From Eublepharis macularius (taxonomy: Eukaryota > Chordata > Lepidosauria > Squamata > Eublepharidae): a stretch of DNA of 64,000 nucleotides. The notes beneath the pieces were generated by a model. That model saw nothing but the letters and a program-made list of their open reading frames with translations. It did no database searches and was not told the DNA's origin. The stretch is from the NCBI RefSeq assembly GCF_028583425.1, contig NC_072807.1, positions 33,237,001-33,301,000 of the forward strand. The letters run 5' to 3'. Each line of letters starts with the position of its first letter. The stretch's first letter is position 1. Positions 1 through 9,400 of this stretch are shown here, piece after piece. A program made the translations under genes and the position numbers.

Positions 1-831
1 GGGCGTAGATATCCACCATTAAATACAAGCCACTAGGTCAATTGTCAATTACCATACAATTAATTGATTTAAAGACATATCAGTACCAGGTACATTTATT
101 TCAAATGACTAATGTCTGAGTGGGACCTTAGCAAGGGAAGGGGGGGGGGGAAGGAGAGACAAAAGAAAAAGAAAAGCAAGAAAGAAAAAAGAAGGAAGAA
201 AAAAGAAAAAACAATATAAAGAGAAAAAGAAACAGAAGCCAGAAAGGGGGGGAGCAAGGAGAGAGGGGGGAGGGAGGGGGGAGAAAACGGAGAAAAAGAA
301 AACGAGAAGAGAGAAAGCCAAAAACCAGAAACGGGAGGAAAGAGGAGCGGGGGGAAGGAACGCCAGTTCATACTTACAGTTAATCAAAGTATTTTGTATC
401 CAAACTCAAAAAGCATTCTGGTTTACATTCAGGTTTACACTTAGAAATCCAGCTCTCGAGTTAGGTGCGGGGGGCGTGGATATCCACCATTAAATACAAG
501 CCACTAGGTCAATTGCCATACAATTAATTGATTTAAAGACATATCAGTCCCAGATACATTTATTTCAAATGACTCATGTCTGAGTGGGACCTAAACAAGG
601 GAAGGGAGGGGAAGGGAAAACCAAAAGAGAAAGAAAAATAGTAAATAAAAAGAAAAGGAGGGAAGAAAGAAAAAACCAGTAGAAAAAGGAGCCAAAAAAG
701 GGGGAGGGAGAGGGGAGACAGGGGGGGGAGGGAGGGGGGAGAAAACGGAGGAAAAAAAGGAGAAAAAAAGGGGCGAGAAAAAGGGAAACCAAAAACCAGA
801 AACGGGAGGAAAAGGGAGCGGGGGGAAGGAA
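1..831 (-). repeat. Two ~360-bp direct repeats downstream of the Penelope-like ORF
   Basis: Bases 1-360 and 472-831 are direct copies of each other. Both begin with the same AT-rich segment (GATATCCACCATTAAATACA, with one difference near the start) and run into long purine-rich tracts; a 111-bp unrelated spacer separates them. They lie 3' of the reverse-transcriptase frame that reads on the - strand and ends at 892. Penelope-like elements often carry partly tandem pseudo-LTRs, so these are probably the terminal repeats or a second, truncated tandem copy. Reading frames seen in the purine tract are low-complexity artefacts. Confidence 0.7.
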
Positions 832-891
832 AGGGGTGGACAAATGTTGATCTGGAAGGAGGGAGATGCTTATATGTTTTACGCATGAAGT

Positions 892-2421
892 TCAGAGGAA
901 CACCGAGTAGTCAATATCGTTATTCAAACCCTCTGGGAGCATAGTATCTAACCTAAAAATCCATCTTATCTCTGCTTGGAGGAGCATACGTTTGTTGAAA
1001 CCAGGGTTCTTTACTACTTCTAAAACAGAGAATCTGAAACTTCTATCCCCTCCGTGTTTCATTCGGAGATGTTGGTAAAGGGGTGTGTCTTCACTATGGG
1101 TTTTAACCCTTGAGAGGTGTTCCTGAATGCGAAGGCGCACAGAGCGGCTAGTGCAGCCTACGTATGACATTGGACAACAGCATTGTAAAAGGTACACTAC
1201 ATTGTGTGTATTGCAAGTAGAAAAGTCTCTAGATTTTATTGGATACTGAATCTTGGGGAATTTTAGCGTGTTAAGATCTGCACTGAGAGCACACACACTA
1301 CAGTGGCCGCAAGGAAAGTGACCAAGTGGTAAATTGGTTTGTTTAGCTCGGTCCGTAAGGTCCGAGTGTACTAGAAGGTCTTTAAAACTCCTAGTTCGCC
1401 TATACCCAATGCGGGGCGGAGTTGAACAGCCAGGGATACCTGCCAGGACGCGCCAATATTTCCTGATGATTTTAACTATCGAATCCGCTAATGGGGAATA
1501 GTCGATGGCCCAGGGAATACCCCGCCCATCTACCTCACGCTGTCTATAGGATAGCAACTGTGAGCGGGTGCAACGATCCGCTCTTTGTTTCGCACGGGAA
1601 ATTACCCAAGTTGGATATCCACGTGCTTTAAAGTCATTACTCATCCTATTAGCTTCTTGTTGGTAATGAAATTGAAACGATGCATTTCTCCTAATGCGTA
1701 AAAATTGTCCCACCGGGATGTTCTTTTTAAGCGCCATCCTATGGTAAGAATTATATTGCAAGTATGCGGCTCTATCAGTGGGTTTCCGAAAGGGCTTAAC
1801 ACCCAGGGACGTGTCTGTCCTCTTGAAGACCACTACATCCAAAAAGGGGATACTCTGATGGCTGCCTTGGTGTGTAAAGCGTATGTTTTCATCTAATCCA
1901 TTTAACCAAGCCACAAAATCCTCTACTACTGATGACGTGCGCATTATGCAAAAAATGTCGTCAATGAATCTTCTCATGCAAATCATCTGTTTCAAGAACG
2001 GGTTCATCTCTGGGTCATACAGGAATCTATTTTCTAAAGCTGCCATAAACAGGATTGCCACGCTAGGGGCCGCGGGGCAACCCATCGCGACCCCTTTTAT
2101 TTGATAATAGTACTGGGTCTCAAAACGAAAGTAATTTTTCTCCATAATAAGGTCCAGGAGGTCCAACAAAAAGTAGGTGGGCGGAAAGGGGTTATGTCTA
2201 TTATTTAAAGTCTGTTCTATGACTGTTCTGGCTTCGTTATGGGGGATTGACGTGTAGAGAGATTGTACATCTAGGGTGAGTAAGTATGCCCCCGTAGGGA
2301 CCACCATGTCTTCAACTAAGTTTATGAAGTCAGTAGTATCTTTAATAAAGGATTTAACTGACCTCACGGAAGGCTGCAGAAAACTATCTAAATAGATCGC
2401 TAGTGGTTCCAGGACTGAATT
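892..2421 (-). CDS. Penelope-like element protein: reverse transcriptase plus GIY-YIG endonuclease, 5'-truncated
   Basis: An uninterrupted - strand frame of about 510 codons, with no start codon of its own: the frame stays open upstream of the GTG at 2365-2367 up to about 2421, where the element is cut off. RT motifs are clear: TLDVQSLYTSIP (finger/palm motif), KGVAMGCPAAPS, then RRFIDDIF, where the DD pair would bind the catalytic metals. The C-terminal third holds VVYLLQC followed by SYVGCTSRSVRLRIQEHL, the GIY-YIG-type nuclease signature, with a downstream H and E. This RT plus GIY-YIG order is specific to Penelope-like elements, probably the Neptune-type branch. The N-terminal part of the family protein (200 or more residues) is missing. 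The intact frame suggests a young insertion or selection until recently. Confidence 0.9.
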   Translation of the reverse strand, partial: NSVLEPLAIYLDSFLQPSVRSVKSFIKDTTDFINLVEDMVVPTGAYLLTLDVQSLYTSIPHNEARTVIEQTLNNRHNPFPPTYFLLDLLDLIMEKNYFRFETQYYYQIKGVAMGCPAAPSVAILFMAALENRFLYDPEMNPFLKQMICMRRFIDDIFCIMRTSSVVEDFVAWLNGLDENIRFTHQGSHQSIPFLDVVVFKRTDTSLGVKPFRKPTDRAAYLQYNSYHRMALKKNIPVGQFLRIRRNASFQFHYQQEANRMSNDFKARGYPTWVISRAKQRADRCTRSQLLSYRQREVDGRGIPWAIDYSPLADSIVKIIRKYWRVLAGIPGCSTPPRIGYRRTRSFKDLLVHSDLTDRAKQTNLPLGHFPCGHCSVCALSADLNTLKFPKIQYPIKSRDFSTCNTHNVVYLLQCCCPMSYVGCTSRSVRLRIQEHLSRVKTHSEDTPLYQHLRMKHGGDRSFRFSVLEVVKNPGFNKRMLLQAEIRWIFRLDTMLPEGLNNDIDYSVFL

Positions 2422-2470
2422 ACGTGAATTAGAATTACACTATTATTAGAATTATTAGAATTACTGAATT
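2415..2470. repeat. AATTAGAATTAC-type AT-rich simple repeat
   Basis: Short degenerate iterations of gaattac/attattag mark the junction between the truncated Penelope-like element and the inverted repeat that follows. Confidence 0.6.
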
Positions 2471-3724
2471 ACACTTCTGAGTGCCAGCTGGTCCCTGTGA
2501 AAGAGCACCTGAACCACAGACACCCTCCCTCAAATTCCCCCACCACCTACAGAGATGGCTGGCCAGCCAGCCCCATTGTTCCCTATGATGGGAACCAACT
2601 GCACAACAAAGAATAAAACAAGAACAACACAAAATAAAGTTTTAAAAAAATTATTTTCTCCCTTCCAAAGTACAAGTAGGCAAAGCATTATGACACATTA
2701 CACCAGCAGTCCCCCACACAGAAAAATTAAAACAAAACTCACTTAACATCAGAGAATCACAAAACACGATTCCTGTCAAAAACACTTTATTTCTTGAACA
2801 GCTTTAGGTTACACAGCAGGGGGGAACACCAAAGGGCATGGCAGCACTATCTTACACAAAAATAACACAACTCACTTAACATCAGAGAATCACAAAGCAC
2901 AATTCCTGTCAAAAACACTTTATTTCTTGAACAGCTTTAGGCTACACAGCAGGGGGGGAACACCAAAGGGCATGGAAGCACTATCTTACACAAAAATAAC
3001 ACAACTCACTTAACATCAGACAATCACAAAAACACAATTCCTGGCAAAAACACTTTATTTCTTGAACAGCTTTAGGTTACACAGTAGGAGGGCGCAACAG
3101 GGCATGATAGCAATGTACTACAAAAAATAATACAACCCACTTCACCGTTTTTGACAGCAATTGTGTTTGTGTGATTCTCTGATGTGAAGTGAGTTGTGTT
3201 ATTTTTGTGTAGTACACTGCTTTCCTGCTCTGTGGTGCCTTCCTACTGTGTAACCTAAAGCAGTTACAGAAATAAAGTGCTTTTGACAGCAATTTTTTGG
3301 GGTGATTCTTTAATGTGAAGTGAGTTGTGTTATTTTTGTGTAAGATAGTGCTGCCATGCCCTTTGGTGTTCCCCCCTGCTGTGTAACCTAAAGCTGTTCA
3401 AGAAATAAAGTGTTTTTGACAGGAATCATGCTTTGTGATTCTCTGATGTTAAGTGAGTTTTGTTTTAATTTTTCTGTGTGGGGGACTGCTGGTGTAATGT
3501 GTCATAATGCTTTGCCTACTTGTACTTTGGAAGGGAGAATATAATTTTTTTAAAACTTTATTTTGTGTTGTTCTTGTTTTATTCTTTGTTGTGCAGTTGG
3601 TTCCCACATAGGGAACAATGGGGCTGGCTGGCCAGCCATCTCTGTAGGTGGTGGGGGAATTTGAGGGAGGGTGTCTGTGGTTCAGGTGGTCTTTCACAGG
3701 GACCAGCTGGCACTCAGAAGTGTG
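2471..3724. mobile_element. 1.25-kb long inverted repeat with internal tandem units
   Basis: The left end (ACACTTCTGAGTGCCAGCTG) reappears reverse-complemented at the right end. The two arms of roughly 600 bp match closely throughout, including a gene-like stretch around 2540-2640 and 3590-3680. Inside the left arm a ~132-136 bp unit repeats three times, starting near 2773, 2905 and 3041; the right arm holds about two reversed units. No coding domain is seen. It could be a foldback-type DNA transposon or the palindromic part of the larger element that ends at 5076. Confidence 0.75.
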
Positions 3725-3974
3725 CCCACCATTGTGGCACCCCTGGGCTGTGCAGAATTGCCCAGGGAAAGAGAGTTTAGAAGTTCCCAGCATAGGGAAC
3801 AAAGGGAGAGGGCTGGCCTTTGCCAGCCTGTTCCTGGGGTTATGGGTGTGGGGCAGGTGGGGGTGGATTTGGGTCTGTGAGGGGCTAATGTGGGGATTTG
3901 GGTCTGTGTGTGGCAGCTGGGGGGGAATTGGGTTTGTGTGGGGCTGTAAGGGGTGGACTTTAGGGGCTGAGAGG
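3725..3974. mobile_element. Unclassified G/T-rich segment linking inverted repeat and tandem array
   Basis: Low-complexity GGGG/TTTGGG-rich DNA with no recognisable gene. It probably belongs to the same composite element as its neighbours. Confidence 0.35.
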
Positions 3975-4680
3975 ACCTACTTGGGGAGGCCATGAAATGC
4001 CCCCCCCCAAGTGGGAGCAGTCTGAGCCTTGGTGGGGAGTGGGAGGAAGGGTGGGAGAAGGGCCCCAGAGGGCTGGGGGGCATTTTGCATGCAAAATGCC
4101 ACCCCTGGCAAGACAAGCCTTCCCCAGCTGTCAGTGGTAGAGAAAAGAGGACCTACTTGGGGAGGCCATGAAATGGCCCCCCCAAGTGGGAGCAGTCTGA
4201 GCCTGGGTGGGGGGTGGGGGGAAGGGTGGGAGAAGGGCCCCTGAGGGCTTGGGGGCATTTTGCATGCAAAATGCCACCCCTGGCAACACAAGCCTCCCCC
4301 AGCTGTCAGTGGTAGAGATGAGAGCAGAGCACCTACTTGGGGAGGCCATGAAATGCCCCCCCAAGTGGGAGCAGGCTGAGCCTTGGTGGGGGGTGGGAGG
4401 AGGGGTGGAAGAAGGGCCCCAGAGGGTTGGGGGGCATTTTGCATGCAAAATGCCACCCCTGGCAACACAAGCCTCCCCCAGCTGTCAGTGGTAGAGATTA
4501 GAGCACCTACTTGGGGAGGCCATGAAATGGCCCCCCCAAGTGGGAGCAGGCTGAGCCTTGGTGGGGGTGGGAGGAGGGGTGGGAGAAGGGCCCCTGAGGG
4601 CTGGGGGGCATTTTGCATGCAAAATGCCACCCCTGGCAAAGGAAGCCTGCCTCTTCATTTTTTCCCCATAGGAAATAATG
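3975..4680. repeat. Four tandem ~177-bp units, each with a 20-bp perfect palindrome
   Basis: Units begin at the motif ACCTACTTGGGGAGGCCATG near 3975, 4151, 4331 and 4505, spacings 176, 180 and 174 bp. Every unit contains the perfect palindrome GCATTTTGCATGCAAAATGC (4080-4099, 4255-4274, 4434-4453, 4608-4627). A diverged fifth relative of the unit start lies at about 4748, so the array looks like an internal expansion of a transposon segment. The long open frames across it on both strands follow from the unit length and base bias and are not taken as genes. Confidence 0.85.
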
Positions 4681-5076
4681 AAGAAAGATCAGCAGCAGCA
4701 TGCTAACAATATGCTGCTCCTTCGCTTTCTTATGGGAGGATGGGGGGACCTGCTTTGGGGGGCCATAACATGGCCCCCCAAAGTCCAATCTGTCTGAAAC
4801 TTGGGTGGTTGTTAGAGAAGGGTTAGAGGAAGGTCCCCACCAATTTTGGGCTTATTCGGTGGGAAAATGCCTCCCCCAGACGTCCGGGAAGACGGAGGCA
4901 TTTTCCCATTGAAAAGCCGAAAGAAAGCCGAAAGAATCCCGAAACGTTTCGGCTTTTTTCTTTCGGCTACCCGAAACGTTTCGGCATTCCCCGAAACGTT
5001 TCGGCATTCCCCGAAAGAAGCCGAAACACTTTTGTTTCGGCATTCTTTCGGCATTCTGAATGCCGAAACGCACATC
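4681..5076 (-). mobile_element. Terminal part of a DNA transposon, hAT-like end
   Basis: Read on the - strand the segment begins TAGGGATGTGCGTTTCGG at about 5076, which resembles hAT-type termini common in vertebrates. Inside are three copies of the 14-bp palindrome CCGAAACGTTTCGG (4939-4952, 4971-4984, 4991-5004) and several GGCATTC/GAATGCC pairs. No transposase is seen. The other end may be hidden in the inverted repeat to the left. Confidence 0.5.
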
Positions 5077-5078
5077 CC

Positions 5079-5260
5079 TACTCTCTACAGAGCCAGGGAG
5101 ATGGCTGCTTAGAGGGTTTGTTAATTTCCTCAAGGCTCTGGCAGTTTCACCTCCCCTTCTAGGAGGCAAAAAGGAAATTAACAAGCCCTCTGAGCAGCCA
5201 TCTCCCTGGCTCTGTAGAGAGGGGAAATTGACAGGGCCTTCCAATCTCTTTTAAAACTCA
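5079..5260. mobile_element. Hairpin element, related to the copies at 25634 and 45384
   Basis: Two arms (about 5079-5135 and 5165-5221) are close reverse complements reading CTCTACAGAGCCAGGGAGAT. The following text (gaaattgacagggcctt, then cttcccggctaacgttgcg) matches the interior of the DNA transposon at 25634-26603. It looks like an end-deleted copy of that family. Confidence 0.6.
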
Positions 5261-6380
5261 GCTTCCCGGCTAACGTTGCGGCTCCCTTCACCTGCTCCTC
5301 CTCGTGTGACTCGTCTCTTTAGCTCTTAGTTCTTGTCTGAGCACCTCTGTGGACCCCACCTCCTTAATTCTGCAAAGGAATGGAGTCTTCTTTGCTAGCT
5401 GCTGCTTTTAGCTGTTCTCATCTTCCTGGTTTGCTTTGTTGTGCAACCGCATGACGGGGCAGGGAGTGTCAGAATCTAGGCTGTTTGTCTGAAGTTATTC
5501 ATTAAACGGGGAGCTTACTGCATGTGCTGAGAAATGAAAGCGGAGATGACACCCGGGTTGATCCTGCCTCTAGAATCAAAACCGGAGCTCTCCTTGCTTG
5601 CCCAGCCCTATAAGGATTTTATTTGCTGGATGCAAAGGCCAAAGATTTTTGGCACGATTGAAAGGCTATGGAATGTGCAGAAAGAATGAGATTCCTCCTA
5701 TAAACTGCAGGGGTCTTCAGTCTGTTCTAGCTTGGTATTGATCACACAGTGAAAACCTGCATGATTGGCCCTGCTCAGGTGTTGTTAAAAAAAATGTTGG
5801 CTCAGTGGCACTCTGCAATGAATATGAAAAAGCGGCTCCATTATAGTTTACAACATGGTACCTGTGGGCACCATAGCATCCATGAATGTGGGGTCTGGAA
5901 TGGAACGTGGGGGACAGGGAGCTGGGGGATCATTCCCTATTGGCTGAATTACTAGACAAGTACTGAGTTCATTCCAGGCGGCGCATCACATCCATGTGCT
6001 CTCAGCTTGGCCCCTAGACCTGGCCTTCCTTATTTCTCTGGGCTTGGTAACTTCTGACTGCGACCCCTCACAGGAACCAAGCCCCCCCCCCTTTATTTTA
6101 AACCAAAGCCGCACTGAATCTCTTCCTGAAAGCAATGATCCAGAGGAAATGATTATTTTGGTCAGGCGATTTCCTTTCTGTTTAAAATTGTAGCGAACCT
6201 TCACCCGTTGGAACAGGCTATGGTACTTGAGGTGGGAACAGGCAGGGTCTCTTTGGGGAGGAAGGAATTTGTCTTTCTGCCCCTGGCCTCCCTGCATGCA
6301 CGCCCAGGTCTAGATTCTCCCTCGAAGGTATGGGTATTAAACCATCTCTGTTCCCCCACCCATCCCCCCTTCTCTTTCAG
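5261..6380. other. SCAMP2 intron 1, right part
   Basis: No gene, RNA or clear repeat recognised. The first SCAMP2 coding exon (expected to start MSAFDTNPF in vertebrates) was searched for by eye and not found, so it should lie left of the window. Confidence 0.5.
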
Positions 6381-6461
6381 GATCCTTCAGTCACCCAGTT
6401 GACAAATGCTAACCAGGGAGGCCTGGATGAATTCAATCCCTTCACTGAGAGCTCTCGGCTG
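6381..6461 (+). CDS. SCAMP2: SCAMP2 coding exon 2
   Basis: Acceptor tctctttcag, donor gtaagt. 27 codons from DPSVTQL to TESSRL, phase 0 at both ends; carries the NPF motif. Confidence 0.93.
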
Positions 6462-9400
6462 GTAAGTGCAGACTCCGATCAAGTCCTGTGGCAGCTGGTG
6501 CTGGGAGGTGCCCCGGAAGGGTTTACTTAGAGTGGTAGGAAATGGGGGCATTGAACTGTCTGGAGCCAGAAAGTGTTTGATGTTAAACCACTCTTCTTGG
6601 GAAACAGCGGTATTTCTACGCTATTCAGGCAAGAGGAAGGCAGTTAGAGGCCAAGGGGGCTTTCAGGCCCTTCCCTCTGCAGTTGGAACGATGATATGGC
6701 AGGGCACTAGGGATCCCATTCCCCTGGTGGGGGTGGGAGATCCCCCACTCCCACCTTTGGCCTTCCCCACTGCTTACCTGGCCAATGGGGGGAAAGCCAG
6801 GGAACGGGCCTCCCAGGTGTGCTCCCGGGGCTGGCGCGGCAATGTCACTGATGTCATGGGACTGCCCCGAGAGTGCTCCCATGCTTCGTAGCACGAGGAG
6901 CATCCCTGGAGCACCAGAAAGGTAAATGTTGGGTCCCCACACTCCTGCTGGGAGGATAAGGGGACCTGGCAATCCTACATGGAACATTGCAAGGCTGAGG
7001 GAGCAACCGTGGTTGGAATGAATGATCTTGAGCCTCATGATGTTTTCCAAGCTACTGACTGTTGAATTATTTAGCTAGGACTAGAATCTGGGAGACCACA
7101 AAGGATGCAGTCGAATTTCTCACATATGGGGTAATCGCAGGGGTCAGGACCCCCAAAATGCACTGGGTGAACCTCACCCTGGGAGCCCCAATTTGCGGAT
7201 AGTGAGAGAATCTCCCCAGTTCAAATCCCCATTCTTCCAGAAACTTGTTCTTTTCACTCTTTGAGCCTGATAGGGTCATTGCAAAGATAAAACGAGGATC
7301 GGGAGAACCACATATGCTGGTCTGAGCTCCTTGGAAGAAGAGCACGGCAAAAATATATTCATTAAATAGGTTTTAATCTGTCTGTGGCATTTTTATCCTG
7401 CCAAGGTATCTATGGTATCTCTCCCCCCATTTCATCCCCACAACAACCTTGCGAAGTAGGTCAGACCAAGAGTAATCGGCCTAACATCAGCTAGTGAGTT
7501 TCATGGCAGCCCAGCCCTCTCAAATCCTAGGCTAGCATTCTAAGCACTGTACCAGGCTGGTTTTCCATGAGCTTACCAGATTTCTAGACTGTCGCAATGC
7601 AGTCCTCTAACAGTTTGATGTTCCCAAGGGGGTTTTGTTTGTTTTTTAGGGTGATTGTTCTCTAAATTCCAGTATGGGGAGATCCTTGGAAATACATCCC
7701 TGGAAAGACAATACATCTGACCCACGCTGATAAGGGCATCCACTAATGTATTTGATGCTTTTTGTCTGGTCTTCACTTGGGAAACCCACTGAACACTGCT
7801 GTGGCAGTTGCGGAACCAGGTGTTGACATCCTCTTCTGACCTTTTACTTCTCTCTCACATAGACAAATGTGGCTCAGACCACTCCAGCAACACAAACCAC
7901 GGGGACTTCACAACCAGCTGTACTGCAACCATCTGTGGAGCCAACTCCCCAGGTATCACTCCCCACTGTGCCCCTCCTAAGGTTCAGTTGCATCTCCAGA
8001 GAGAGAGAATGAGAGACGGAAGTTTATCCCTAATAGGCAGCACTGTTATCCATGCAGTTTAGCACTGAACATTGCGTCAGTCCCCCTCCTGGTTGCTAGG
8101 GAAGATACTTTGACTTTTCCTGTGGCTCCGTATGCAAGAACCCGAGAAAGGGAAACTTTACAAGCATGACACCTGGAACCAAAAATCAGCAAGTGGATTA
8201 GTTGAAATCCACCTGAGACATTCACCTCTTTGGTGGTGTTGGAGAGAGCCATCAAGTTATAGCTGACTTATGGCAGTTGCTAGTGGGGTTTTCAAGGCAA
8301 GAGCTAAAAGGTGGTTTGCTATTGCCTGCCTTTGCAACCCTGGTCTTCATTGGAGGTCTCTCATCCAATTACTAACCAAGGTTGATCCTCCTTAGGTTCT
8401 GAGATCTGATGAGATCAAGTTTGCCTGGCCTATCCAGGTCAAGGCACACCTCTTTAGGGTCCACATTCTTACAGCCTTTACCGTTCCTGTCACTAGATAT
8501 ATGAAAGGTTTTACTTACTCAGCTCTACTTTCTCTTCCTCAGCCTCATAACTTTTTGCCTCCTGCATACAGGCTTCCCTAAGTCCATTGCCCATTGAAGC
8601 CCACGCCTCCGGGCCGCCTGTATCTTAGCCCCATTCCCCTTTATTTTACCAGCCTCATACTTTTGCAACAGCCCTTCTAACAGCACAGATCTCACCTGGT
8701 CCCTTGGCCAAGAATCAGCATTTCCCATTTGACCTTTCACTTCTTTCTCATAAAACAACTAACTTGTCAGTATTCTAGTGCTGGCACTCTTACATTTTTT
8801 TCAATGAAAAGAGTCTTAGATTGTTTTTAATTAAAATTTTAAAAGGGAGTGTTTGAATGCGTTTAAAAAAATGTGAACCCTCCCCACCCTTTCCCTTGTG
8901 TGTGTGTCACCCTCATGACCTGTTAACAATGTGAGTAACTTAGTTTCACCCAGTGACAGGATGACCCCCGACCTGTGAGCCTAGATACAGCGTAGTTGTG
9001 TGTTGCAGTTGCTGCTTAAACAGGCCAGCAGGTACCTGACTCCTAAGTTCATCTCAGCAAGCTCAGAAGGTTCAGAGAGGCAAAGGTTGCTAGGAGAAGA
9101 CACCAGCTCTTGGAATAAGCACCAGGTACAAAGGGTAGCGAAAGGGTAGGAAAATGAGCAGGAAGGCAAGAGCGTTTTTCTGTTCTGTAACAGATGCAGA
9201 TTTTGCCGCCTCCTGGCTTCCACTTGCCAAACTCCCGGAGCTCTCTCCTCTTTCAAATGGGGGTGGGATGGGAGGAGAAGTTCCCGTACTGGAAGCTCTA
9301 AAGTGTCCATTCACAGTATAATCAACGTGGCCTCAGTTTTGCTGTGAGTCATGAAACACAGCCCGAGGGAATCGGCTGATAGCTGTGGTAGGATCCCTAA

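Noticed and set aside
96-886. Open frames in the purine tracts (F/S/P-rich peptides)
   Set aside because: Pure low-complexity translation of GA-rich repeats; both copies of the direct repeat give the same artefact.
892-2367. Group I or II intron ORF or bacterial contamination because of the GIY-YIG domain
   Set aside because: The RT motifs and RT plus GIY-YIG order are those of Penelope-like elements, and the flanks are vertebrate repeats.
2773-3110. CRISPR-like direct repeats
   Set aside because: Eukaryotic tandem units without short repeats and unique spacers; part of an inverted repeat element.
3694-4788. Proline-rich open frames of 90-220 codons on both strands
   Set aside because: They follow from tandem units without stops; the protein pattern simply repeats with the DNA unit and appears in several frames.
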